DNA from: Galdieria sulphuraria
Lineage: Eukaryota; Rhodophyta; Bangiophyceae; Galdieriales; Galdieriaceae
Reading direction: 5' to 3'
Length of the DNA: 64,000 nucleotides
NCBI RefSeq assembly: GCF_000341285.1
Contig: NW_005178437.1
Span: forward strand, 1-64,000
Part shown: positions 1 through 10,338 of the stretch, in pieces
Layout: every line of letters begins with the position of its first letter
Position numbering within the stretch: position 1 is the first letter of the stretch
Notes under the pieces: generated by a model
What the model saw: only the letters and a program-made list of their open reading frames with translations
The model's database searches: none
What the model was told of the DNA's origin: nothing
Position numbers and translations under genes: made by a program

Positions 1-1533
1 TATTTGGAAACTGGTCAGTTGGATGCAGCATTTGNAGAAGCAAAGAAAGCTGTGGAAGNAAATGAAAAGGATACTTTGGCCTGGATTCACTTGGCTAATT
101 TGTACGNAGAAAAAGGAGATCTTGNAGAGTCTTNGATTGCACTCAACTCGGCAATTATGGAGCCACCCACGTNAGACCCATTTTNGAGAGAATTGTTACC
201 TGCAAGAAAGCGAANGACAAAGCCTTTGCCCAATACTTCTGGTGGCACAGACATTATTCGAGTATTGGCGAAGCGACTACACGAAGAAAGAATCGGCCCT
301 GCGACTGGAGTTGATGAGTCACTTGCTGAACTGTCAGCAACGCNAANGACAGATCCTGAAAAGCAAGCTTACCAAGTATTGGNAAAGGCATNGAATAAGT
401 TTGGCTGGGATGAAATATNGAATGCTCGTTCAGATGCGTTTATCATGGAAGCGGATATTTCACATCTTCCTGAAGGACAAGAATCGTCAACTGAACAAAT
501 ACATGAAACTGATGTCGGGAAGATGCAAGAAGCTGCTTCATCTTCTCAAGAAAATGCTGAGTCTTCTTCAGATACAGCTGGAACTAAAATTTCGAAAGGT
601 CAACCTTCGCCTGGAAAAGACTTTACTTTATCCGCCGAGACAAATGGAACAGATGGTCAGACAAAGAACGTTGCAACCGAAGATAATCAAGTTCAAGGAA
701 ATGATTCATCCAGTGNAAAAGAAGATAAAGTCAGAGAAGTCGGTGGAAGTAGCGAACAGCGCATTTNGAAGAACAAACACGCATCCCTGGAAGTTTATTC
801 ATCGAAAGGGCATAAAAAGAAAATGTGTACTCCTTGGTNAGATTTCCTCGNGAATAATATGTACGAAGACCNAAGAGCTTNAGCTATTTGGCAAGCGGAA
901 GATGAACAAATGGCTCAAAATTTGCGCAGCACAAGTGGGACGTCTACATCCCATACGAGTTCCCAGCCTAATCAAGCTTCTTCATCTGGTACAAACAGTC
1001 AGAATGAAACGCAAGCTTCGCAAATGCAAAATGACGCTTCATATATCGCTCAATCATNAGATGCCGACCAAATTGCAAAACAAACTAAAAGGCCACCCGT
1101 TGATTGGTTGCGACGTGGTGAACTTGCTCGTCGCATTCAGCGATCCAGCGATGCAGAAAGAGCTTTCCGTANAGCTATTATCCTTTCTTCCAAGAACTCT
1201 GGTGCTGAGAAGTCAGCGACTGTCAGTCCCTGGTTGTCTTTGTTGGAGATGTATGCTGAAGACGGATTTGCTTCTGAGGCATNAGNAGCAGCCGATGCGG
1301 TTTGGAATTTTATGGACTCTCATGCAGATCGCATTTCTACGAGTTCATTTACCCCACCAGTGCCAGCGATTCGTCGTGCAGTTTTCAAACTTGTTCATAA
1401 ACATGGCTTACACAAGATTCGAGAACAAGNAATGGACAAAAGAATTACTATCAACCGACACAGGATTCAGTCGGTTTTGTNAGATGCGGTGGAATGGAAG
1501 GTAAAGAATTTTTTTAAACCAAAGAATATTTAA
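1..1533 (+). CDS. ChAPs family (BUD7/BCH1-like) TPR cargo adaptor, 5' end missing
   Basis: The frame is open from the left edge to a TAA at 1531-1533, so the start lies outside the window. The N-terminal part reads as a tetratricopeptide repeat (a GQLDAAF helix, then a LAWIHLANLY helix). A middle block (PW-DFL-NNMYED-RA-AIWQAEDE) and the C-terminal block around DWLRRGELARR resemble fungal Chs5-Arf1-binding proteins, which take selected cargo from the trans-Golgi to the cell surface. Between them lies a long Ser/Gln/Asn-rich stretch that is probably disordered. Twenty-five single Ns fall in this gene, all at codon position 2; reading them as T gives V, L, I and M residues that suit the family. 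The gene converges on the TRAPPC12-like gene. The family call rests on remembered motifs. Confidence 0.72.
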   Translation, partial: YLETGQLDAAFXEAKKAVEXNEKDTLAWIHLANLYXEKGDLXESXIALNSAIMEPPTXDPFXRELLPARKRXTKPLPNTSGGTDIIRVLAKRLHEERIGPATGVDESLAELSATXXTDPEKQAYQVLXKAXNKFGWDEIXNARSDAFIMEADISHLPEGQESSTEQIHETDVGKMQEAASSSQENAESSSDTAGTKISKGQPSPGKDFTLSAETNGTDGQTKNVATEDNQVQGNDSSSXKEDKVREVGGSSEQRIXKNKHASLEVYSSKGHKKKMCTPWXDFLXNNMYEDXRAXAIWQAEDEQMAQNLRSTSGTSTSHTSSQPNQASSSGTNSQNETQASQMQNDASYIAQSXDADQIAKQTKRPPVDWLRRGELARRIQRSSDAERAFRXAIILSSKNSGAEKSATVSPWLSLLEMYAEDGFASEAXXAADAVWNFMDSHADRISTSSFTPPVPAIRRAVFKLVHKHGLHKIREQXMDKRITINRHRIQSVLXDAVEWKVKNFFKPKNI

Positions 1534-1631
1534 TCGCTGACTGGTGTAGGTGTCTGGATATGATCGCTAGTTGAAACATTGTTGTTGTAAGAGATCTTGA
1601 ATTTATTTAAGAATAATATCCCCCTCTTTTC

Positions 1632-2720
1632 TTATTCTTTCCTCGGTTCATGATTCAGTGGCCGCTGGGTTATTTTGAAATGGAAACTGTCAAGAGCTTC
1701 ATTGGATAAAGCGTGTTGAATAGAGCTTTTGCGCTCTTGTGCATTTGCCAGTAACATATCGTAGCAAATACATATATGTTTTACCAAGTCTTCTTTCAAA
1801 GCAGGAATTGGGCTTTTGTGAAATATGTGTTCCATCCTTTCCATAGCTTCAAAGATGCGTCCTTGTAACAGATACCCTACAGCAATATTATTCGTCAAAA
1901 TAGTTTCATAACTCTGATCAAAGAGAGCAGCAGCCTCCCATTCGTCTATTGCGTCTTCCAAGTGTCCTTGAGACGCATATAAAAGGCCACGGTGTAAGTG
2001 TCTTTCACTGTCTTCCTTAACTCGAGGCTCTATAGTATTCCAGAATAACGAAGCCTGTTCTGTATCCCCACTGTACAAAAGTAAGCGAAAAAAGGCAAGC
2101 TGGCGAGAGACATCTTGAACATTTCTCTTCAAGTAATTTTTGGCAACTTCGAGGACAGCTTGAAGCCTATTTGCTTCCAACAGATGACTTACTATACAAG
2201 AATCTAAAGTATCCAGAAAGAGTAGCCACATGTTACACCTTGAGTCCTCTATTTGGATATTTTCCTCGATCAACCTTCGTAGGCGAAAGTACGGTTGCAG
2301 TCGACAGTTTACGTCGGTTTCTGAACTAAGCCGAAACGCCACCTCTATGGCCAATAAGCAGTACTGTGTGCGTAAAGGACTCACAAGAAACAGCGTTGCA
2401 GTAGGTACGTCTCTATAATCTTTGTTTCAACTCTCAAACCTGCCTGACTTTGGTTTGCATACTTACTCCAAACCATACTGCTCCTTCCATGAGTTCAGCC
2501 ACTTTCTCGCTAGTTCCAGTTTTCCCAGTTTTAACAAAGATGCTAGCATTAGACAAGCAAAGAAACAAGCGTTATCTGCATCGAGATGGTTACCTGAAAT
2601 AAAGCACTCTTCCGCTTTATCGTACAAATCTTTCCAAGAACCGTTTCGCAATAAAGCCTTCCAGCTCTGTTCTTCTTTCTGGTCCTTCTTGTCTGCAGTA
2701 CTAGAGGTAAAATTACTCAT
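1632..2720 (-). CDS. TRAPPC12-like TPR protein (TRAPP complex subunit)
   Basis: Two exons, 2720-2467 and 2412-1632, are joined across a 54-nt intron (GTAAGT donor, TTATAG acceptor). The join keeps the frame and gives about 344 residues. The N-terminal part has the pattern ALLRNGSWKDLYDKAEECF, typical of the start of the TRAPPC12 helical-repeat region. The rest is a run of TPR-like helix pairs (HRGLLYASQGHLEDAIDEWE, NNIAVGYLLQGRIFEAMERM). TRAPPC12 belongs to the TRAPPIII tethering complex acting in ER-Golgi traffic. Human TRAPPC12 is about twice as long; this protein matches only the C-terminal repeat half, as in other microbial homologues. The start is the only ATG ahead of the conserved block. 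A generic TPR protein is the alternative. Confidence 0.65.
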
Positions 2721-3489
2721 AAAGGTAAACGTTCTTTTCCTGGGCGCAAAAGACTCCGAAGAGTTTCTAACTTCCTATAGAATGTCTGATATTCTTGTAC
2801 CAAAAACAATCCTTCATTATTTTACCAAAGAAGGTTCGGACATTTGAGAATTTATAATAGCCAATTTGGAATAGTTCTCCATCCAGCTACTCTTGAAGTT
2901 TCTTAAGGTACAAAAGATAAGATATTAAAATGATTCAGAAAAAATGAAAACACTAAGCACCATGGTACTTAAAGTTTCTGTATTGTTTGTCTTGGTGCTA
3001 TTTTTACCTTTTCATAATAGAAGAAAACATAGTTATGTCTGATTTCATATCACATTCTTCCAAGCAGTAAGAAATAAATTACTCTGAAAGACGATAGCTT
3101 TCAATACTATTGAAAAATTATGGCTATTCTAAATTGAATATTCTCTGCTTTCTCTTTCTTGCTATAATGTCTGCGGTTCAAAAAGTATACAAATTTACTA
3201 GTCGATAGAAAAGTCATATAAAGGGGACTTTTTTCTAACTGCAGAGGGTCAATGAGCAAAGCCTCATTGGAAATATTGAAGCAACTTTTTTTTGAATAGG
3301 AGGTGATCTGACATGATAGAACAAAGTATTGTGATCAAACAGGAAAGCTGCACACGTCTTGTATCATCTTGTATTGAGAAATATTTGCGGTATTGGAGTA
3401 GAGTTTACAAAGGACCATTCTGTTAAGCTCAACTAGCAAACATCTCCTCCAGATGAACTTGATCAATTTCAAAGTTGTTAAGCACAGCA
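2721..3489. other. intergenic region, no gene recognised
   Basis: AT-rich spacer between the divergent TRAPPC12-like and SmpB genes, so it must hold both promoters. The only notable open frame is 38 codons from an ATG at 3313, with no recognisable motif. I saw no tRNA or repeat. Confidence 0.5.
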
Positions 3490-4231
3490 ATGAGAACATT
3501 AGTGGAGTTTCGTGAGTGCTGTTGCTTTCACTATCCATATTTTTGGAGCAACAATCGTGACTACATCTTTATAACACGGAATAAGGTAACACAGAATATG
3601 GTCCGCAACCGTTGTGGTGTTTCTCTCTTGAGTATGGCCACAAGGAGGAAATCTCAGTACAAGGGTCCAGGTAGTACTGTGGCAGTTAATCCTATAGCAG
3701 AAAGGAACTATGAAATTTTGGAAAAATTTCAGTGTGGACTTGAACTGAAAGGAACTGAAGTAAAAAGCGCAAGAGAAGGGAATATCAACTTGAAAGAAGG
3801 TTTGTATTTGTTTTTCATAGAAACTAAGTTGACGGAGCCGTAATTTCACAGGATATGCTCGAGTGAAAAGAGGAGAACTCTGGTTGTTAAATGTGCAAAT
3901 CTCGCCGCATTCGACGACTAGTACTTCTTTTAACCACGAACCAAAAAGACCAAGGAGACTTTTGGCACATAAGTCAGAAATTATCAAGTTGCAACAGCGT
4001 CAACAAGAAACCAGGCTCACTATAATTCCTACGAGGTATGTTCTTAAAAAGTCAGACTAAAGACTCCTTTTTATTGTAAATAGAATGTACGTTGGAGAGA
4101 GAAACTTCATAAAGGTAGAAGTTGCAACAGCAGCTGGTAAGAAGCTGTTCGATAAGCGAAGAGATATAAAAGAGAGAGAACAGAATCGGGAGATCCGTCG
4201 TGTTATTAAGTATAAGATGTATGACGAATAG
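3490..4231 (+). CDS. smpB: SmpB, tmRNA-binding protein (organelle-targeted)
   Basis: Three exons, 3490-3799, 3852-4035 and 4084-4231, give about 213 residues. Short introns with GTTTGT and GTATGT donors keep the frame. The protein carries the SmpB signature order: NYEILEKFQCGLELKGTEVKS, then ARVKRGELWLLNVQISPHS, RRLLAHKSEI, and a KKLFDKRRDIKEREQNREI tail, the basic C-terminal helix that enters the ribosomal A site. SmpB with tmRNA (ssrA) frees stalled bacterial-type ribosomes. About 60 residues precede the conserved core, consistent with a transit peptide, so plastid (or mitochondrial) action is likely. ATG 3490 is the first ATG in frame; one at 3600 would shorten the leader. The family call is strong; the target organelle is inferred. 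Confidence 0.9.
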
Positions 4232-4656
4232 AAGTGTTCATTCGAAAGTTATAAGCTGCAGAATCTCCGAATGTCGTTGTTTAAAGACTATCTTAGGCGA
4301 CGAGAAGTCTGGATAAACTTCACTGAGATTGCGGAGCCCTAACTCTATTCGTTTTGCCAATCAAGTATTTGCTATCTACATAAATAGTGAAATGTACGAG
4401 AAACAAAGGCTGCTCTTACTAACAGGAAGAGAAGCCTTAACACAAATCTATTTATTCGCCTAAATAGATATTCTTTATTCGGCGGAATAAATAACTTTTG
4501 TATTGTTTTGATTCTCTCTTTCGACATTTATGAGATTGTGCACCTGAAGTTTTACGTTATGTCTTACAGCTCATTTCCTGCTTTAGCCAAGAAAGTGCCA
4601 AACGCTTACTACTCATTTCAGCCAGTGAACAATTACATTTTCTACTCGGAGGAACA
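4232..4656. other. intergenic region between smpB and peroxidase
   Basis: No coding signal. Around 4440-4480 an A/T-rich imperfect inverted repeat is built from copies of a CCTAAATAGAT / GGCGGAATAAAT-like motif. The rest is presumably the smpB 3' end and the peroxidase promoter. Confidence 0.45.
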
Positions 4657-5840
4657 ATGTACCGCCAGTGTTTGAAGAAGGCTTTGAAGAGTCGTTCTTT
4701 GGTTTCTGAGGCAGCCAGTTATTGGAAAGGCAGTACACGGTCTTTTTCTAGTTCAGCTGGAACTCAAGGGAACTATTGGAGGTCTTCTGTAAAGAAGCTT
4801 TCTGCTGCTGCCACAATAGGTGCTGCAGTTGCTGCTTTTTATGGAATTGAAAGGCAAAGGAGCTCTCCTGTCTCTTGTAAGGAAGCAGAAACTACTTCAA
4901 AGGGTTCTGTCAACTATGATAAAGTCAGAGAAGCAATTGTAAAGGTGATCGAAGTAGATGATAATATTGCACCAGCAATGTTGCGCTTAGCCTGGCACTC
5001 CTCTGGAAGTTATGACAAGAAGACAAACACTGGAGGCTCAGATGGCGCTACTATGCGATTTTCACCAGAAAAGGATTATGCTGCCAATGCAGGGTTATTT
5101 CGTGCTCGAGATGCTTTGGAGCCTGTGAAGAAGCAGTTTCCCGAGATAACTTATGCGGATCTGTGGACATTAGCTGGTGCTGTCGCTGTTGAAGAGATGG
5201 GAGGTCCCAAGGTTGCTTGGAGACCTGGCAGAAGGGATGCAGTGTCTGGACAGGAATGCCCACCAGACGGAAGGTTACCAGATGCTGATAAGGGTACTCT
5301 AAGCGGTACTGTGCAACATATTCGAGACATTTTTTATCGTATGGGCTTTAATGATCAGGAAATTGTAGCTCTAGTTGGTGCACATGCAGTTGGACATACC
5401 CATAAACAATTTTCAGGTTATGATGGCCCTTGGACTCGGTAAGGAGAGAATATCAAAGAGGATTGTTACATTTTTACATTTGTGTTATTTAGTGCTCCGA
5501 CAACCTTTTCCAATGAGTTGTTCAGAGAATTGTTGGAAAATAAGTGGACTCTTAGAAAATGGAATGGTCCAGACATGTTTGAGGACCCCACTGGTACGTA
5601 TGCGTTGTGGTGAAAGTATCGTATCTTGAACTCGGTTTCTTTAAAATAGGAGAAATTATTATGCTTCCGACAGATATGGCTCTAACATGGGACAAAGAGT
5701 TTCGCAAATATGTAGAAACTTATGCTGCTGATCAGGATCGCTTTTTCGAAGATTTTGCGAAAGCGTTTCAAAAGCTAGAGGAACTTGGTGTGAAAGCTTT
5801 TCAAGAAGAAGCCAAAAAGAAGCGTGGTTGGTTTTCTTGA
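4657..5840 (+). CDS. mitochondrial class I heme peroxidase, cytochrome c peroxidase-like
   Basis: Exons 4657-5438, 5493-5593 and 5650-5840 encode 357 residues. The N-terminus is basic and Ser-rich (mitochondrial presequence type), followed by an Ala-rich hydrophobic stretch ([15 protein letters not shown]) like the membrane anchor of yeast Ccp1. The distal heme pocket RLAWHSSG supplies the catalytic Arg, Trp and His. The proximal His lies in [13 protein letters not shown] and the following Trp in GYDGPWT; the Asp that holds the proximal His is in LPTDMAL. The enzyme should reduce hydrogen peroxide using cytochrome c in the intermembrane space. The Arg that binds ascorbate in true ascorbate peroxidases (before the SGxxGPW motif) is Phe here, which favours the CcP-like branch. 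A hybrid APX-CcP annotation is possible. Confidence 0.9.
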
Positions 5841-6567
5841 GCAGTATTGGCACAGTGAAAAGTTATATGCTTCCTTTTATATGTAGTTTCATGTGTTTTC
5901 TTTTTCAATAAATGTGTGTCTCTGAAACAACTAGTTGCCTTGTATTTCCTTTCAATCAATTGAGACTTTCAAGTTGTACTGCAAAAAAAGACTACTTTAA
6001 ATATTACCAACCAAACTGGCCTTTTTCTCAGGAGTTTGAACCCACAAACTTTGACAAACAATATCTCTACAGAGATAGGGTGAGCTGCACACACATAAAA
6101 GATCAGACATAAAACGCAAATCAACATTTCAAAACTTGTTAGAAAGCCTAGAGTTTGCTATTCTCTAGCAAGACCATCATTGCTGCTGCTCTTTTGGAAT
6201 TTCTCGTTGTTCCGAAGATGTGGAGCTCATCGAAAATTCCATTAGAAGCCGCATCTCGATAACATTCCGTTTTGAGATTACACAGAGGGAAACGAGAGGA
6301 TGTTTGCTGATTGTGTTTGGAAACCAAAGACAAAATATATTATCTTGTGGAACAACAGAATTTGAGAGTTTCACGAATATTTACAAGAGTTTTGTTTCTT
6401 TATAAAGGTTTGGTGCTAGTTGCTTAAGCTCAAGGGTGCGCAAGTTTGTAACTCGTCGTGGTCTTCCTGATAATACTAAGCTGTAGTTTAGCTCTCAGTT
6501 ATATGTATTGTACAGTTTTGTGAAATATTATTATTTTCTGTATTTTTCACTTGTTGGGCAAGAGACA
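5841..6567. other. intergenic region, no gene recognised
   Basis: Short overlapping open frames of 61-66 codons occur on both strands between 5912 and 6405, but none has a recognisable motif or a convincing splice partner. An AATAAA at 5908-5913 is a plausible poly(A) signal for the peroxidase gene. Confidence 0.5.
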
Positions 6568-7748
6568 ATGTATAACGACAGGAGATTGGCTCGTACAAGG
6601 AGTTGCCCAACTCTATTTGCAGTTTTGAAAGAGCAGATGGTTCAAGGAAAGAAGGTAAATACAACAAAGAAAATAGTAGGAAAGCTTTTGATAATAGATG
6701 ATATTAGATTAGGCTAAGTAGAGGCACTTTGAACTATATTAAGAGTAAGAAGGCAGGCAAGTTTTATAAGAGCACATCTTCTAGTGAACTAGAGACCATA
6801 CTGGAAGGTGATGAGGGAGACAACTATACAGACGATGATACCTTGAGTAGCTGTAGTGTATCATCTTCCCATTCAGAACCAGCTGATATGAGTGACGTCG
6901 CCTGTTCAACAACAGCTGAGGCTCCCTCAGCATATACCTTGGAACACCGATTACCTGGAAGTTTACGAATATCACCTCGTCGATTGAACCAGTGGTCAGA
7001 TAGTGTCGTCATTCAGCGATATATTCCACTTGGACAGAAAAATAGCAACACTTTTCGAAATGTAGCTGAAAATTCGTCTCATGGACATTCTTTGTACCCT
7101 GTACAAAGTGAAAAGAATAGTTCCTCGGTATACAAGGACAAAAATGCGCCACAACACAACTCCTACATTTCGTCTTTATTGGATTCATCAAATCTGTCAT
7201 TTTTGAATAAGGAAAGCAAATCTAGGAAAGATGAGAAACAAGATAGTGTACCAAAAAGGGAACAGTCAGAGACATCCAATGAAACTTACGGTAATAGACG
7301 GAATATGGATATTATTCATCCCGGTCAACTATGGTTACCTCCGGTAGAATGGCGAGTTGAAAATATGGAGTCACTTGTTTGGAAGGATCAGCATATTTAT
7401 CACAAAGAAGAAGGTGGATGGTGGATGGAGCGGTGGACACTTCGCACAGAAAGTAGGCAAAAATTGGGTGGTAAGTTGAAATATCAAAGTAGCTTTTACG
7501 CGACGAGTAATTCTGTTTAAGATAAGTTTGGTGTAGATGCTGATGGTACACCTTGGTCTGAGTGGTGGCTGGAAACGGAGTTGCCCAATTCAAATACTAA
7601 TACTTGTGCTGCTTATATTAAAAAGTTTGGACAAAAATGGGGTAGAAATGCAAAAGGTGAACGTTGGTATGAAACTTGGCAAGTAAAAAATGATGGGAAA
7701 GTTGAAACAACTTATCGTTTAGAAAGAGCAAAATCCGGTAACTTTTGA
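6568..7748 (+). CDS. tryptophan-rich protein resembling ESV1/LESV starch proteins
   Basis: Exons 6568-6654, 6708-7470 and 7522-7748 encode 358 residues; phases agree at both junctions. The first two thirds are acidic, Ser-rich and without known domains. The C-terminal 120 residues hold regularly spaced aromatic motifs: GGWWMERW, DADGTPWSEWWLET, KKFGQKWGRNAKGERWYETW. This W-x2-W with 'G-x-W' spacing is how the EARLY STARVATION 1 / LIKE-ESV1 beta-sheet region looks in plants, where it lies along amylopectin helices and organises the granule. Red algae keep starch in the cytosol, and no clear transit peptide is present. The protein is shorter than plant ESV1 and has fewer repeats. I rate the family as likely but not certain; a plain Trp-rich repeat protein is the alternative. 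Confidence 0.6.
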
Positions 7749-8111
7749 AATTTATCAAACATAGGATAACTTGACCTTTAATACTTTGAAATAAGTTATA
7801 TCTGATTTTTAGGCTTGTAGAGATGCAAACATCAGTAAAGTAAGAACATGAACTATAGGTTTGTTTTGCCGTAATGATTGAGCACAGTTTTTATTTCTAA
7901 GCACTTGCATATGAACGGATTTTCCCTCCAATCATTATTCCATTTCATTTCTCTACTTGAAACCGTCATTTTGAATGTGGTAATAGTAGTAGTAATCGTA
8001 GAATGGAGCCTAAAGAAACCACTCAGAGAAACAGGCATTGTTAGTTACTTTGCTTAGTTCTAAAGCCTCATTTCCTTAGCTGACAACCCCTTAGTGAGGA
8101 GATTAATATAT
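7749..8111. other. intergenic region, no gene recognised
   Basis: No supported coding frame. The stretch separates two genes on the same strand and should hold the 3' end of the ESV1-like gene and the MCM10 promoter. Confidence 0.5.
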
Positions 8112-9584
8112 ATGGAACCACTCAAACCAGTTGGAAAACAGTCTAAGAAAGTCTCAGAAGAAAAGCAAGACTATGACTTTCTTGACTATCTTTCAGAGAC
8201 CGACAAAATGAATAAGACCAACAACTTGTACCAAGCAGTTTCAAAAAATAATCGTTTGTCCATACCTGAAAGCACACAAATTGGTGACGTTGAGGACTTA
8301 AGGAAACAGGAAGAAGAAGTAGTGGTTCCAATATCTCTGAGTTCTCAAGTAGTTGAGAAATCTCTTCTAACCATATTTCTGTAAGTGTTCTAGATGAATT
8401 GAAGACATATTTAAAATATGTAGGAAAAACAAAATAATTTGTTCTTATCATAGTTTGCGAACCAATTTGGCTCGGCAAGAGGCTGATGTTTCACAAGGTG
8501 CCGAAGACTTTGTATTATTTGGTTGTATTTGGGAGAAAGTGAGCGTTCGCGAAGGAAAGCATGGATCCAAGTGAGTTTCAGGATATAGGAAAATAGATGA
8601 AACTTATATTTTAGATTTGCCGTCTGTAGGCTATGTGACATGCAGGGGCGTTATTCAAATTTATTGACAATGATACTCACAAGGCAGGCCTATGATACAT
8701 TTTGGAAAGAACTTCCCGGGACAGTTTTAATGGTACCTTGAATCTGTTTTACTTCTTCATATCATTTTATACGGTAGATCATATCTCCAAGGATACTAAA
8801 GCCGCGAAGCCATGGGGATGGTTGCGCTATTCAAGTTGAAAAGACAAAACAAATATGGGTATTGGGCAAGGCTGAATATTATGGGGTTTGTCATTCTTCT
8901 ATGATTATCTGGTTTTATTCTATTACCAAAGTTTTCATAGTTTTGTTCTGCAGTTCGGAAAGATGGTGCGATTTGTGGTGCTTGCATTGATACTCGTTTT
9001 GGTTCGTTCTTTCCTTTTCTATACGAAGGATGCCGACTTTTCGTTAGGAAACCGATGCAGATATCATGAAAGTTTAAACATCAAATCGAAGACTTCCACA
9101 AAAAGGCCTGAACTTAATAGTGTGCCGGTAGGTTCTGCATTACATCCAAGGAAGTACATGAGGCCTGTCAGATGTCGTAAGTTCAATTATGTTTCCATGT
9201 TTAGATCGATCTAATGCATTGTCCGTGTTTCAGAAAACATATCCAAAGGAGCTTTTAATGTTTCATTTGGTAGCAAAAACGATTCGATTCTCCTTAATAA
9301 CATGGAGCGTTCCAAAAACGTCAATTGTAGTCAAACAGAATGTAGTGCAGTTTTCCAATCATCTGCATTTCACAACGGGCGGTAAGTAACTTAAGGAAAA
9401 AGAAGGTATATGTATATATGTCTCTTATTCTCCACATAGCCATTCCCATGGGATGAGATATCTCAACAATATGAAAACCAAAAGAATGATTCCTTCCCAG
9501 AATAAGGTTGTTGTAGGATCTGTGTCAACTAGATTGGCTCAGAATGTAGAGCAGTCCATAGAGTTAACGGATGACGAAGAGTAA
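8112..9584 (+). CDS. MCM10: MCM10 DNA replication initiation factor
   Basis: Eight exons (8112-8380, 8454-8570, 8615-8732, 8778-8885, 8941-9001, 9048-9176, 9234-9381, 9440-9584) sum to 364 codons with every phase consistent. The central OB-fold reads FVLFGCIWEKVSVREGKHGSK, AVCRLCDMQGR, then YDTFWKELPGTVLM and ISPRILKP, closing with IWVLGKAEYYGFC. The MCM10 zinc finger follows at once: RKDGAICGACIDTRFGNRCRYHE, with Cys, Cys and His ligands. MCM10 helps activate the CMG helicase and binds single-stranded DNA and Pol alpha. The protein is about half the length of animal MCM10 and ends soon after the core, with a basic tail. The start is the first ATG in frame. The exon 5 donor, GTTCGT, is weak, but it is needed to complete the zinc finger. 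Confidence 0.85.
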
Positions 9585-10338
9585 TGTATAGAAGCAAATT
9601 TGAGTTCTATACTCATTGGAAAGTTATGAGACGTTCAACGTTAACAAGTTTTTTTTGAAGGCGATTCATATCCACAAGAACTAGTTTTGAAGTCTTTGGC
9701 ACTGCTTTTTTGTTTTGAAAACATCATTTGGATAAGGATAACATAAAATGAATTCTTTACATTTGCGTCGAATGTTTGTAGTGTCCAATTTCGTTTTAGA
9801 AGACCTACGAAATAGAGTGAATCTTTCTTTGAGCTACTTGGTCAACTTATCCAAGTTGGGTTTGATAGCGCTTAAAGGTTGTCCTGAAGCAAGAAATAAT
9901 AGAATTCGTCCACCAAAATGCGACGAAAAATATTTTTGTTTTCAACCGTAGAAGCTTCAAATGGCTTTCAAGTCTTCTTTGTAGGAAATTTTCCAGATTC
10001 TTTTGTTGTCCTGCAACTTTGACTGTCTCTATTGAAGGGTTCTTACCAATCGAGGATAGTCATCATCGTCTAAAGAAACGAATCCACTTGGCTTGTTGTG
10101 GAAGGTCTTACTTTCAATTCCATTTGAAAAACTAACGAGCGTACTCTTTGTTATGTAGCAAGTTAGTTTTCGTTGTGTGCTCACGACTAACCACACTCGG
10201 TTGGTGTCAACTTTCCAAAATACGTTTACAAAGTACACAAGTCTAATACTAATTTCACTTCCCAAACAAACAAAACCTCAAGTATATTTACAATATATTA
10301 TTGTATATCGAAGGCAATCCAAAAAACCTTCGTTCCAG
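9585..10338. other. convergent intergenic region, no gene recognised
   Basis: The spacer between the 3' ends of MCM10 (+) and the CNNM gene (-) holds two unsupported short frames, 9748-9951 (+, 67 codons) and 10029-10265 (-, 78 codons). Neither has a motif, signal peptide or splice partner that I recognise. Confidence 0.45.

Noticed and set aside
23-1504. Long second open frame overlapping the ChAPs gene
   Set aside because: It is open only because its stop codons carry N in place of T; the protein is low-quality and unlike any family, while frame 1 gives ChAPs.
3313-3429. 38-codon frame upstream of smpB
   Set aside because: Too short to support, and not in phase with the smpB leader.
9748-9951. 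67-codon plus-strand frame
   Set aside because: No motif, no splice partner, short for this AT content.
10029-10265. 78-codon minus-strand frame downstream of the CNNM gene
   Set aside because: No motif or conserved feature; likely chance.
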